In this document: positions 1-6,816 of the stretch, piece by piece | Layout: the number at the start of each line of letters is the position of its first letter | How positions within the stretch are numbered: the first letter of the stretch is position 1 | Assembly (NCBI GenBank): GCA_005223085.1 | Contig: NJBP01000019.1 | Span: 1-33,820 of the forward strand | Direction of reading: 5' to 3' | DNA from: Candidatus Aerophobetes bacterium Ae_b3b | Lineage (GTDB): Bacteria; Aerophobota; Aerophobia; Aerophobales; AE-B3A | Length of the DNA stretch: 33,820 bases | Notes under the pieces: model-generated | Database searches by the model: none | Told to the model about the DNA's origin: nothing | What the model saw: the letters and a program-made list of their open reading frames with translations, nothing else | Translations under genes and position numbers: made by a program

Positions 1-102
1 TATGTAAGTATTTGGGCTCAATTACAGAAGAATCAGTGCAGTTAGGTCTCGATCGACGTATATTCTCGAAACCTGGTATCTAGTTATTCACTCGGCAGAA
101 AG

Positions 103-396
103 CTAAGGAAGTTCTCTAATTAGGGGAGTCGATGATCCATTAGAATCATTTATCCGCTGCCTAGCGTCGGTTTCTGGCCCATAAAAAGTGTTGTCGCGTT
201 TCATGTGCTCGTAGGTCTAGACGAGACCCAGAGCACCCCAAGGTCGAACGTCCTTTCTTGGATCCGCAAACACCACTGCTTTCAGTACTCTAGACCAATT
301 CTGCTCGTCTTTATCTTCAGCTGAATCTGGTTCCCTTTCGCTTCGAAGTATCGTTATGCGCCAAGGATCACCAATTAAGACTGCGCTAATTCCGGA
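103..396 (-). pseudogene. decayed unidentified gene, relic A
   Basis: Read on the minus strand from 396 down to 103, one frame gives a protein-like stretch containing VLIGDPWRITILRSE, then WSRVLKAVVFADPRKDV and RPWGALGLV, a TAG stop at 217-219, and after it TYEHMKRDNTFYGPETDARQ, ending at a second TAG at 103-105. The amino-acid mix and the continuation of sensible sequence past the stop suggest a formerly coding region rather than chance. I do not recognise the family. It lies downstream, on the same strand, of another relic (668-998) and of the TPR gene (1090-1731), so all three may once have been one operon. Confidence 0.4.
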
Positions 397-667
397 TTAT
401 TATTAATCCATTTTAGCTATCATCGATATTCTGTCAAACTTGTCGGATCGAACAGATGTGAATCACAAATACAGGAAACCCTCAGACTAGCAAAAAACTA
501 ATATTAAATGCGCATTTGATAATGTAGGTGTACATAAAGATCATGCTTGCTATGCAGGCAGCACTGCATTAGTTGCTGCGAAAACGGAAGTGTCAGAAAG
601 TCGAGGGCGGTATCTGTCATCTCCTGGAGAACTCGAGAACTTATTGATGAGCTACGCTCTGGTAGGC

Positions 668-998
668 TTACATCTTAGATAACTGCTGTATCTTTTCTTT
701 GATCTTCTTCTGGGATTCTTTTCTCACAATGAGACCGTACCCAACCACGTCACCGCTCTGGGGATCTTTTTAATTCCCGAAAACAAGTAAGTTCTCTTCT
801 TTTCTAAATTTGGGTAGGTATTCCGTGACAAAGATTGAATCCCCCATTTTCACCTAGGGTAGGCATTTTTTCTCTTTTTAGAAAATCACCTGCCGCCTAT
901 GTAGATCCAGAACCAAACGTAACTATATCCTGTTCTGGTCTTTGTGCCAAATCGGGAGAGGAATCTACCTCAATTAATGGAAAGATTATCTTAGTATC
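668..998 (-). pseudogene. decayed unidentified gene, relic B
   Basis: On the minus strand one frame from 998 reads DTKIIFPLIEVDSSPDLAQ, then DIVTFGSGST, a TAG stop, AAGDFLKREKMPTLGENG. At about 840-850 the reading must shift by one base to continue as DSIFVTEYLPKFRKEENLL and VFGN, meets a TAA at 770-772, and resumes KDPQSGDVVGYGLIVRKE to a final TAA at 668-670. One frameshift plus two nonsense codons in otherwise protein-like sequence is typical of an inactivated gene. A TGA also sits directly upstream of 998, so the 5' end is lost. The family is not recognised. Confidence 0.5.
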
Positions 999-1089
999 TC
1001 AATTTTAGATTAAATAGCAGTTTAATATCATGGATAAATCGGTTCAGATGACCAATTAGCGTGGTAATTAGATATCTATTTAATTTATA

Positions 1090-1731
1090 CTATGGGTTAG
1101 ACTGCAACTTCTGTTTTGCTTTCCCCATGTTTGACATCATTATCTCATAGTATAAGGGATACTTCTCAACAGTGTAGATTTTCAGAGCTTCCTCATAGGC
1201 TCTAATTGCCCTGGTAAGGTTCTCCTCTTTGTCTCGAACCTCGGCAAGATTACAGTAGGCAAGTCCAAGATTACTCTGGGCAGTTGCATAGTCAAGAGGG
1301 TACTTCTCAACAGTTCTGATTTTCAGAGCTTCCTCATAGGCTCTAATTGCCCTGGTAAGGTTCTGCTCTTTATCCCTTACGTTAGCTAATTCATAGTAAC
1401 AGATTCCTTCGTTGTGTTTAATATGGGCATAAATCTCTGGGTATTTTCTCACAGAAACTGTTTTCAACGTATTCTGATATATCGCCAATGCGTCATCGGT
1501 CATATTTGCCTCTAACAATTCATCTGCATTATTTATATCAGCCATGAGTGCAGTTTTGGCTCTCCTTTCCGCTCTATATTCGAACAAATAGAAGAGTGCG
1601 ATACCTACCAATATACCTCCAATCACAGTACTGATTATCGCTATGAAAACTGGATTATGCCCAAAGAACCTCATTGCGCCTTTTTTCTTGCTCAAAGTTT
1701 GGATCCGTGACTTTCTAGTTTTTCTTACCAT
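1090..1731 (-). CDS. membrane-anchored tetratricopeptide-repeat protein
   Basis: The 213-residue protein begins with a basic stretch (MVRKTRKSRIQ), followed by one hydrophobic segment at about residues 27-50 (FIAIISTVIGGILVGIALFY), so it is probably a single-pass membrane protein. The rest is TPR-like: units of about 47 residues carrying NLTRAIRAYEEALKI and TVEKYPL, two of them nearly identical. Long TPR units with this AIRAYEEALK...YP.DYA pattern are common in bacterial scaffold proteins; the partner is unknown. The only genes downstream on the same strand are decayed (668-998 and 103-396), so this may be the surviving member of a broken operon. It ends shortly after the last repeat and could itself be truncated at the C terminus. 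Confidence 0.75.
   Translation of the reverse strand: MVRKTRKSRIQTLSKKKGAMRFFGHNPVFIAIISTVIGGILVGIALFYLFEYRAERRAKTALMADINNADELLEANMTDDALAIYQNTLKTVSVRKYPEIYAHIKHNEGICYYELANVRDKEQNLTRAIRAYEEALKIRTVEKYPLDYATAQSNLGLAYCNLAEVRDKEENLTRAIRAYEEALKIYTVEKYPLYYEIMMSNMGKAKQKLQSNP
1158..1380 (-). repeat. near-identical 141-bp tandem TPR coding repeat
   Basis: Inside the TPR gene the roughly 80-bp segment starting tacttctcaacagt at 1160 recurs at 1301, 141 bp (47 codons) away, with only a few base differences. Such DNA-level identity points to recent duplication or conversion of a TPR unit rather than ancient protein repeats. Confidence 0.7.
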
Positions 1732-1970
1732 GGCATTTCTCTTCTTGTGGGAGCGATAAACAATACTGCTGATTGTTTGGAAGTGCGAGAATAGCTCTCT
1801 TCGGTCAGAGCATCTTTTTTACTTTAAACAATTTGAGCGGTCGTGCTAATCCCAATTGGCCCAGGAGTATTCTAAAACCTTTTCTGCATCTTGTCAAAAT
1901 CAAGAGACTCACTTTCATTAGTGATAGGTAGCGATTAAAAAGAGAACAAAATTAAATATCAATTTAAAAC

Positions 1971-2204
1971 GTGGACACAGGCTGTCCAACCCATGTCTGT
2001 GATTTGGCCGCAAGTACAGAGAACATAATTTTCCCAAGTATTACATTAAATGGGCATTTAATTTGGTACCCACCGGGTCATGGCTACAATGATGTTGCAC
2101 ATTTTTTTGTATTGATTTTGAATCGATCAAGGCAAAAAACTAGATCTAAGGTTAGAGTGGAAAAAAGGGAACTGTCAGCTAGCAATGGTCTTTCCGCATC
2201 TTGA
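1971..2204 (+). pseudogene. short open frame, possibly a sugar nucleotidyltransferase relic
   Basis: A GTG-initiated frame of 77 codons contains CPTHVCDLAASTENIIFPSI and GHLIWYPPGHGYNDVAHF. The PPGHG motif in an uncharged hydrophobic setting recalls the UTP-sugar nucleotidyltransferase (UGPase/UAP) family, but only this small piece is present, with no start region or downstream domain. The tail (RELSASNG) is repeat-derived and resembles the translated start of the repeat at 2649-2676. It is most likely a fragment; the family assignment is weak. Confidence 0.25.
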
Positions 2205-2412
2205 CTTGATTCCTGGAATAACTATAATACAATATGATTCAGTTACTAATCTTAAGCAAAATTATTGTGACCAAATTGTGACCATTTCTTACCAAAATAG
2301 GTATAAATACATCGAAATAGATATAAGTAGATAAAAATAGAAAATCCTTTGCCAAAGCTACTTACAGGCGAAAATACAGGTCAGTTCAGGAAGGTAGGAA
2401 CGGCCCAATTTA
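2205..2412. other. AT-rich intergenic stretch with short direct repeat
   Basis: No gene is seen. The stretch holds a tandem-like repeat of ttgtgacca (around 2267-2285) and AT-rich sequence leading into a tRNA-like 3' end. A location just outside a tRNA fragment, with direct repeats, is what the end of an integrated element can look like, but no integrase gene is visible. Confidence 0.4.
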
Positions 2413-2445
2413 GTCCCGTGGGTTCGAATCCCACCCTCTCCGTCA
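2413..2445 (+). pseudogene. tRNA-Ser-like 3' fragment (possible attachment-site duplicate)
   Basis: The bases gtgggttcgaatcccac form a perfect T-arm (GTGGG / CCCAC around TTCGAAT). They are followed by cctctccg and tca, the pattern of an acceptor 3' strand, discriminator base and near-CCA of a serine tRNA. The matching 5' acceptor strand (ggagagg) and the D and anticodon arms are absent upstream, so this is not a complete tRNA. A lone tRNA 3' end is the usual scar left on one side of an element integrated into a tRNA gene. The degenerate tca instead of cca fits a non-functional copy. Confidence 0.65.
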
Positions 2446-2503
2446 ATCTTACGCTTGGTTGATACATAGTAGAAAAGTAGCTCTCTTACTTCGGTGCATA
2501 GAT

Positions 2504-2621
2504 GTGGGATTCGAAGCCGAGTCGAGCGCATCCGGGGGATGAAAAGTGAGCGGAGCGAACGACAGCGAGACCGGCAGGCTTCGGAGGAGGAGCGAGAGCG
2601 ACGGGGGAGAAGGAATCCCAC
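2504..2621. repeat. long imperfect palindrome with REP-like core
   Basis: The left arm gtgggattc (2504-2512) is the exact reverse complement of gaatcccac (2613-2621). Inside, cgaagcc (2512-2518) pairs with ggcttcg (2577-2583). The centre is purine-rich and GC-rich (gagcggagcgaacgacagcg), unlike the AT-rich surroundings. The structure looks like a palindromic dispersed element inserted next to, or derived from, tRNA-like sequence. Confidence 0.65.
2506..2533 (+). repeat. 28-bp direct repeat, copy 1
   Basis: A 28-base unit with core tcgaagccgag recurs at 2649-2676 with 24 of 28 bases identical by eye. Copy 1 forms the left arm of the palindrome at 2504-2621. Confidence 0.6.
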
Positions 2622-2632
2622 CCTCTCCGCCA
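2613..2632 (+). repeat. second copy of tRNA-Ser-like 3' end
   Basis: The 20 bases ending cctctccgcca repeat the last part of the tRNA-like fragment at 2413-2445, here with an intact CCA. The two copies are direct repeats about 190 bp apart and bracket the left part of the palindromic element, as expected for nested or tandem insertions at a tRNA 3' end. Confidence 0.6.
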
Positions 2633-2648
2633 GTTTTTGATATCCATT

Positions 2649-2676
2649 GGGACTCGAAGCCGAGCTGAGCGCCTCC
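2649..2676 (+). repeat. 28-bp direct repeat, copy 2
   Basis: This is the second copy of the unit at 2506-2533. It is flanked by ccattgg (2644-2650) and ccaatgg (2675-2681), which are reverse complements, so it can form its own hairpin. It ends at the ribosome-binding site of the XRE-type gene at 2689. Confidence 0.55.
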
Positions 2677-2688
2677 AATGGAGGAAGA

Positions 2689-2862
2689 ATGAGCTACCGC
2701 ATAGAACTCGATCTAACCCAAACTCAACTTGCCCAAAAGATCAATGCCAAACAAAAAAGTATCTCTCGCTATGAAACCGGAGCATCGTCACTATCCATAC
2801 GAACTCTAGTAAAAATTGCCAAAGTCCTCAAAAAACCAGCTGGATATTTCTTGGATGAGTGA
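2689..2862 (+). CDS. short XRE-family helix-turn-helix protein
   Basis: The 57-residue product has LTQTQLAQKINAKQKSISRY followed by ETGASSLSIRTLVKIAKVL, the core of an XRE/HTH_3 DNA-binding domain. The frame is open further upstream to a TTG at 2647, but those codons are the 28-bp repeat; the ATG at 2689 has ggagg 4-5 bases in front and is preferred. The usual first helix before the LTQxxLA motif is nearly missing, so the gene may be a 5'-truncated regulator whose start was rebuilt by repeat insertion. It ends 28 bp before the DUF433 gene and could regulate that toxin-antitoxin-type pair. Confidence 0.6.
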   Translation: MSYRIELDLTQTQLAQKINAKQKSISRYETGASSLSIRTLVKIAKVLKKPAGYFLDE

Positions 2863-2890
2863 GGCGAAGAAAAGGAGGTGAGAGTAAGTT

Positions 2891-3112
2891 ATGAATGATC
2901 GAATTATTATAGACCCTGATATACAGCACGGCAAACCTGTTATCAAGGGAACAAGGGTTCCTGTTGTGCGCATTATCGGGGGGCTTGCAGGCGGTATGAC
3001 AAAAGAAGAGATCATACGGGAATACGAGGTAAGTGAGGAGGATATTCGAGCTGCTCTAACCTATGCTGGCGAACTTATCGAGGAGGAAGAGTTTCATCCT
3101 CTTCCGAAATAG
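2891..3112 (+). CDS. DUF433-family antitoxin-like protein
   Basis: The 73-residue protein shows the DUF433 signature: IIIDPDIQHGKPVIKGTRVP near the N terminus and EEIIREYEVSEEDIRAAL in the second half. DUF433 proteins are small winged-helix-like proteins, usually encoded immediately before a PIN-like DUF5615 protein and believed to act as the antitoxin. That partner starts 9 bp downstream here. An aaaaggagg ribosome-binding site precedes the ATG. The role as antitoxin is family knowledge, not visible in the sequence itself. Confidence 0.85.
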   Translation: MNDRIIIDPDIQHGKPVIKGTRVPVVRIIGGLAGGMTKEEIIREYEVSEEDIRAALTYAGELIEEEEFHPLPK

Positions 3113-3121
3113 GGTGAAATT

Positions 3122-3484
3122 ATGCAATTTCTAATTGATGAGGACTTACCACGTTCGACAGGTGATCTGTTGCGGAGCTATGGACATAAAGCAATCGATG
3201 TGCGTGACATCGGTCTACGAGGGGCAAAGGATTCACAAATTGCTTCCTATGCTCAAAGTAGAGACTTGTGTTTAGTGACAGGTGATTTTGATTTTTCGGA
3301 TATCCGTAACTATCCACCCGCACAATATATGGGACTCATCGTTCTGAGTATTCCAAGGGATGTGCCAGCTCTTTTTATCCTCAACTTGCTCGAAGGCTTT
3401 CTGAAGCAAGACAAATTGGTTTCAGAATTGCCTGGGAAATTGGCGATTGTTGAACCTGGGCGTATCAGAATTCGAAAAGGTTAA
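3122..3484 (+). CDS. DUF5615 PIN-like toxin
   Basis: The 120-residue protein begins MQFLIDEDLPRSTGDLLRSY, with the acidic pair of the first PIN-like strand. It continues with GHKAIDVRDIGLRGAKDSQI and then VTGDFDFSDI, the second conserved acidic site. This order (LIDEdLp ... hda.dv.d.gl.g..D..I ... vT.D.DF) is that of DUF5615/Mut7-C-like putative nucleases, the toxin half of DUF433-DUF5615 modules. It probably cleaves RNA in the cytoplasm; no target is known. The acidic positions D6, E7 and the later D-F-D all look intact, so the toxin is probably functional. A 9-bp gap from the DUF433 gene indicates one transcript. Confidence 0.85.
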   Translation: MQFLIDEDLPRSTGDLLRSYGHKAIDVRDIGLRGAKDSQIASYAQSRDLCLVTGDFDFSDIRNYPPAQYMGLIVLSIPRDVPALFILNLLEGFLKQDKLVSELPGKLAIVEPGRIRIRKG

Positions 3485-3516
3485 CAGAGTGCCCAACTTC
3501 ACATAACACATACGTT

Positions 3517-3660
3517 TCATCTATTGATATTTAAGCTTTTGGCTATTTGTTGGTATGACATTCCCAATAAACGCAGTTGGGTTGCTTTTTTGGATAGTTT
3601 CTGATATAAATAGGGTTGGTGGGTAGGGAATATTTTGACATGGGCGGTTATTTCGGCAGC
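3517..3660 (-). pseudogene. relic of HTH-containing recombinase or transposase
   Basis: The minus strand reads AEITAHVKIFPTHQP, then YLYQKLSKKATQLRLLGMSY and QQIAKSLNINR before a stop. This is the helix-turn-helix pattern (LRxxGMSYxxIAKxLNINR) seen in transposase and recombinase tails, cut off straight after the recognition helix. The upstream portion has no recognisable start or catalytic domain. It is probably a leftover of a mobile element beside the toxin-antitoxin module. Confidence 0.4.
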
Positions 3661-3719
3661 GGTTCGAATTAGTTGCAACCGCGTCCGCCAGAGTGAAATA
3701 GAACTAAGCACTAAGCATT

Positions 3720-3771
3720 GAGAACTGAGATTTACCAACAGGTTTTTTCTTAATTCTTAGTTCTCAGTTCT
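3720..3771. repeat. inverted repeat upstream of the isochorismatase-fold gene
   Basis: The sequence agaactgaga (3721-3730) is the exact reverse complement of tctcagttct (3762-3771), with a 31-base loop containing a T run. Related tctcagttct words are repeated within 3700-3775. It could be a terminator-like hairpin or a small dispersed repeat. The rest of 3661-3827 shows no gene. Confidence 0.5.
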
Positions 3772-3827
3772 GAATTATTAACCAACGACAGCCAACAACT
3801 ACCGCAGATAAGAGAAGGGGTTATCCA

Positions 3828-4346
3828 ATGGCCAGAGAAGCTCTTTTGGTCATGGAAATGTTGAAGGATTTTGTGGAAAGAGGCGCCCCCCTGGAGGTGC
3901 CATCTGCCCGTAAGATTCTTCCTAAGGTAAAGCTAAGGATTGAGGAGGCCAGAAAAAAAGGAATTCCCGTCATTTACATCTGTGATGCTCACAGAGCTCA
4001 AGATGAGGAGTTTAAACGATGGCCTGCTCACGCTATTTTGGGTACCAAGGGGGCAGAGGTTGTGGAAGAGTTAAAGCCCCAAAAAACTGATTTTGTAGTA
4101 AAAAAGAGAAGATATTCTGGTTTTCTGGGGACCGATCTAGACCTCCTATTGAAGGAGCTTAAGGTTGAGAAGTTACACCTGACAGGGGTTCTCACTAATA
4201 TTTGCGTTTTTTTTACCGCAGCGGAGGCGGCCATGAGAGACTATAAGGTAGTTGTGTATAGGGATTCTGTGGCGGCTCTTTCCGAAAAAGATCATAAGTT
4301 TGCCCTTGATCAGCTTGACCAGGTTCTTAAGATTAAGGTGGTTTAG
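3828..4346 (+). CDS. isochorismatase-fold cysteine hydrolase with unusual acid residue
   Basis: The 172-residue protein has the nicotinamidase/isochorismatase fold: LLVMEMLKDF at the N terminus, VVKKRRYSGFLGTDL in the middle (catalytic Lys region), and LTGVLTNICVFFTAAEA with the nucleophile Cys. In this family (PncA, YcaC-like and related proteins) the triad is Asp-Lys-Cys and the first strand normally reads hhhxDMxxDF. Here the triad Asp position is Glu (VMEML), confirmed by a gaa codon. The substrate cannot be told from sequence; nicotinamide hydrolysis is one option. It lies 40 bp before dut, on the same strand as the ftsK run. Confidence 0.8.
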   Translation: MAREALLVMEMLKDFVERGAPLEVPSARKILPKVKLRIEEARKKGIPVIYICDAHRAQDEEFKRWPAHAILGTKGAEVVEELKPQKTDFVVKKRRYSGFLGTDLDLLLKELKVEKLHLTGVLTNICVFFTAAEAAMRDYKVVVYRDSVAALSEKDHKFALDQLDQVLKIKVV

Positions 4347-4386
4347 ACAACAAAAATTGGTTGGTTTTAATTTGAGAGACTCGGGT

Positions 4387-4821
4387 ATGGAGTGGGTGGA
4401 AATAGAGATTGAGCAATTGGATTCAGATCTTCCTCTTCCTCAATATATGACGAGAGGATCGAGCGGTATGGATCTTTATGCTCGTCGCGCCACCACTCTT
4501 TTCCCCAGGCAGATAAAGTTGATTCCTACGGGGATAAAAGTGGGTATTCCCACTGGTTTTGAGCTTCAAATAAGACCTCGCAGCGGTTTGGCTACTCAGG
4601 GAGTAAGTGTGATCAACTCTCCAGGAACCATTGATCCTGACTATCGAGGAGAGATTAAGGTTATTCTTATTAATTTTGGAGAAAAGCCTTATCTTATCAA
4701 ACGGGGAGATAGGATTGCTCAGGCGGTGCTTTGTCCTGTATGTTATGCCCGGCTAAAAGTTGTCAATCAACTAAGGAGGTCTGAAAGAAGTCACCAGGGG
4801 TTCGGTCATACGGGAAGGTAA
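4387..4821 (+). CDS. dut: deoxyuridine 5'-triphosphate nucleotidohydrolase
   Basis: dUTPase splits dUTP to dUMP and pyrophosphate, keeping uracil out of DNA and feeding dTMP synthesis. All five trimeric dUTPase motifs are present: SGMDLYA, PRSGLA, GTIDPDYRGEIKV, RIAQAV and a C-terminal GFGHTG (usually GFGSTG). I chose the ATG at 4387, giving 144 residues, the family's normal length. The frame is open further back but those codons lie over the preceding gene. Its stop is 3 bp before ftsK. A thymidylate-synthase-family gene, which could use the product, is in the minus-strand cluster at 12451-13278. Confidence 0.93.
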   Translation: MEWVEIEIEQLDSDLPLPQYMTRGSSGMDLYARRATTLFPRQIKLIPTGIKVGIPTGFELQIRPRSGLATQGVSVINSPGTIDPDYRGEIKVILINFGEKPYLIKRGDRIAQAVLCPVCYARLKVVNQLRRSERSHQGFGHTGR

Positions 4822-4824
4822 GCC

Positions 4825-6816
4825 ATGCTCATAAAAAGAAAAGAGGATGAGATTGTGGGAGTTCTTTTGGTAGTGGGCGGTATTTTTATTTTGTTGAGCC
4901 TTATTTTTTTCAACTCGTCCAGGTCTTCTTTTCTCACCTATCCTCCCCATATCTCTTCTGATAATTATGTCGGTAGGTTTGGGGTTTTTATAGCCTATTA
5001 TCTTTATCTTGTCCTGGGATTAGGAGCCTTTTTAGTTCCTCTGGGTTTGATCAAAGGAGGAGTGGAAAAATTTAGACGAGGAAAGATGGATGGGTTGTTT
5101 CGTAAAATCACAGGACTTGTCCTTTTTCTCATAGCCTTCTCGACATCCCTGTCTATGTTGGGTTTAAATAAACTCCCCTTTCTTTATAGAGGGGGATTAT
5201 TGGGACTATTCTTTTCTGAAACTTTCCTTTCCTTTTTTGGAAGGCTGGGAGCAGGTGCTATTCTAGGGGGGATTTTCCTTATTTCGCTCATTTTGTGGGT
5301 TGATTTTTCTCCGTTTTTAGCCAGACGAAAAATAAAAAAGCAGCTATCTGTTAAAAAGAGACCTTTCTCCCTGGAGAAACTCAAGAAAGAAAAAACCAAA
5401 AGATTCGCTGAGACCCCTAGCTCCAGTATGAATCTACCTCCATTTTCTCTTTTAAACCCTGTTCCCTCCCAAAGGACAGCAGCGGATGAGGTTAAAATAG
5501 CGGGAAGGAAACTGCGCCAAACCCTGGGAGATTTCGGGGTAGAGGTAGAAATTGATGAGGTCAAGGAAGGTCCCGCGGTTAATCGATTTGAGGTACGCCT
5601 TGCTCCGGGGATAAAAGTAAGTAAGTTAATGAGTCTTTCAAGTGATCTTGCTCTTTCTCTAGCTGTTTCTAAGGTCCGTATCGAGGTTCCTGTTTCAGGA
5701 AAATCCTTGGTAGGAGTGGAGGTTCCCAAAAAGAAGGTAAACTTTGTTTACCTGCGGGAGTTATTGGAAGATAGGGAGTTCAGGGAACCCAGAGCTAAGC
5801 TACTCTTTCCTCTGGGTAAGGACATCGCGGGAGTCCCCATCTGGGTCAATCTAGAATCCTTACCCCACCTGCTTATAGGAGGAGCCACCGGCTCGGGGAA
5901 AAGCGTATGCATCAATTCTCTCATTGTGAGTATCTTATGCAGGGCTCTCCCTGAGGAGGTAAAGTTTCTTTTGATTGATCCTAAAACGGTGGAACTAGTT
6001 GACTATTCAGGTATTCCTCACCTTCTTTTCCCACCTATAACTGAAGTAAAACAGGCTAACTCCGCTCTCGAATGGGTAGTGCAGGAGGTAAAGCGGCGAT
6101 ACCAGCGATTTAGCCAGGCAGGGGTACGGAATATAGCCAGCTTTAATGATAAGATGAAGTCTGGGAATGAGCCCGCAATTCCCTATTTGGTAGTGATCAT
6201 TGATGAACTGGCGGACCTGATGATGTTGGGCGGGACCGGGTTGGAGAAGACTATCTGTAGAATAGCCCAGTTGGCAAGGGCAACCGGCGTTCATCTGGTA
6301 GTGGCTACTCAGCGTCCATCGGTGGATGTAATTACTGGCCTGATCAAGGCCAATTTTCCCTCTAGAATTTCCTTTGCCGTAGCTTCTCAAATTGATTCTC
6401 GTACAATCCTTGATGCCACGGGAGCAGAAAGATTGGTAGGTAATGGGGATATGTTGTACTCTCCGGTGGAAGCTTCTCAGCCATTCCGCATCCAGGGAAG
6501 TTTTATCTCGTCTTCAGAGGTAAAAAAGGTAGTCGATTTTATTAGAGAACAAGGAGAGCCTACCTATCTGGATGAGATAGTCAAGGGAGTCGAGGAAGGG
6601 AAAGGTCGGGAAGAGACTCCCTCCCACGATGAACTCTTTCCGGAGGCCAAGGAATTGGTAATGAGAAGGGGGAAGGCTTCCACTTCTCTTCTTCAGCGGA
6701 GATTAGCTATAGGGTATAATCGAGCTGCCCGGATCATGGATCAGTTGGAAAAGGCTGGAATAGTAGGATCACCCCGGGGAAGCAAACCACGGGAGGTGTT
6801 GAGAAGGGAGAGTTAG
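4825..6816 (+). CDS. ftsK: DNA translocase FtsK/SpoIIIE
   Basis: This 663-residue protein pumps DNA through the closing septum and helps resolve chromosome dimers. The N-terminal third holds about four membrane segments (from about residue 10 to 165), then a short basic linker, then the motor: Walker A GGATGSGKSVCIN at about 352-364 and Walker B VVIIDELADLMM at about 455-466. A C-terminal gamma-type winged helix (about 600-663, LFPEAKELVMRRGKASTS and RAARIMDQLEKAGIVG) reads orienting sequences. The linker is far shorter than in E. coli FtsK and close to SpoIIIE in size. The TAG stop shares one base with the GTG start of pgsA, so the two are translationally coupled. Confidence 0.95.
   Translation: MLIKRKEDEIVGVLLVVGGIFILLSLIFFNSSRSSFLTYPPHISSDNYVGRFGVFIAYYLYLVLGLGAFLVPLGLIKGGVEKFRRGKMDGLFRKITGLVLFLIAFSTSLSMLGLNKLPFLYRGGLLGLFFSETFLSFFGRLGAGAILGGIFLISLILWVDFSPFLARRKIKKQLSVKKRPFSLEKLKKEKTKRFAETPSSSMNLPPFSLLNPVPSQRTAADEVKIAGRKLRQTLGDFGVEVEIDEVKEGPAVNRFEVRLAPGIKVSKLMSLSSDLALSLAVSKVRIEVPVSGKSLVGVEVPKKKVNFVYLRELLEDREFREPRAKLLFPLGKDIAGVPIWVNLESLPHLLIGGATGSGKSVCINSLIVSILCRALPEEVKFLLIDPKTVELVDYSGIPHLLFPPITEVKQANSALEWVVQEVKRRYQRFSQAGVRNIASFNDKMKSGNEPAIPYLVVIIDELADLMMLGGTGLEKTICRIAQLARATGVHLVVATQRPSVDVITGLIKANFPSRISFAVASQIDSRTILDATGAERLVGNGDMLYSPVEASQPFRIQGSFISSSEVKKVVDFIREQGEPTYLDEIVKGVEEGKGREETPSHDELFPEAKELVMRRGKASTSLLQRRLAIGYNRAARIMDQLEKAGIVGSPRGSKPREVLRRES

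Noticed and set aside
491-682. Plus-strand open frame of about 60 codons (RYLSSPGELENLLMSYALVG near its end)
   Set aside because: It opens right after a TAG with no good start or RBS, overlaps the end of the minus-strand relic, and gives no recognisable family. It may be a further relic, but support is weaker than for the two listed.
2358-2678. Minus-strand frame with GEGGIRTHGT
   Set aside because: This is the antisense translation of tRNA 3'-end sequence, a well-known spurious protein call.
3653-3691. tRNA-like 3' end (gcggttcgaatt ... aaccgcgtccgcca)
   Set aside because: The stem gcggtt/aaccgc would have a 12-base loop instead of the 7-base T loop, and no acceptor partner is present upstream, so it is not a tRNA.
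5184-5729. 181-codon minus-strand frame inside ftsK
   Set aside because: It lies wholly within a well-supported gene on the other strand, has no family resemblance and reflects ftsK codon composition.
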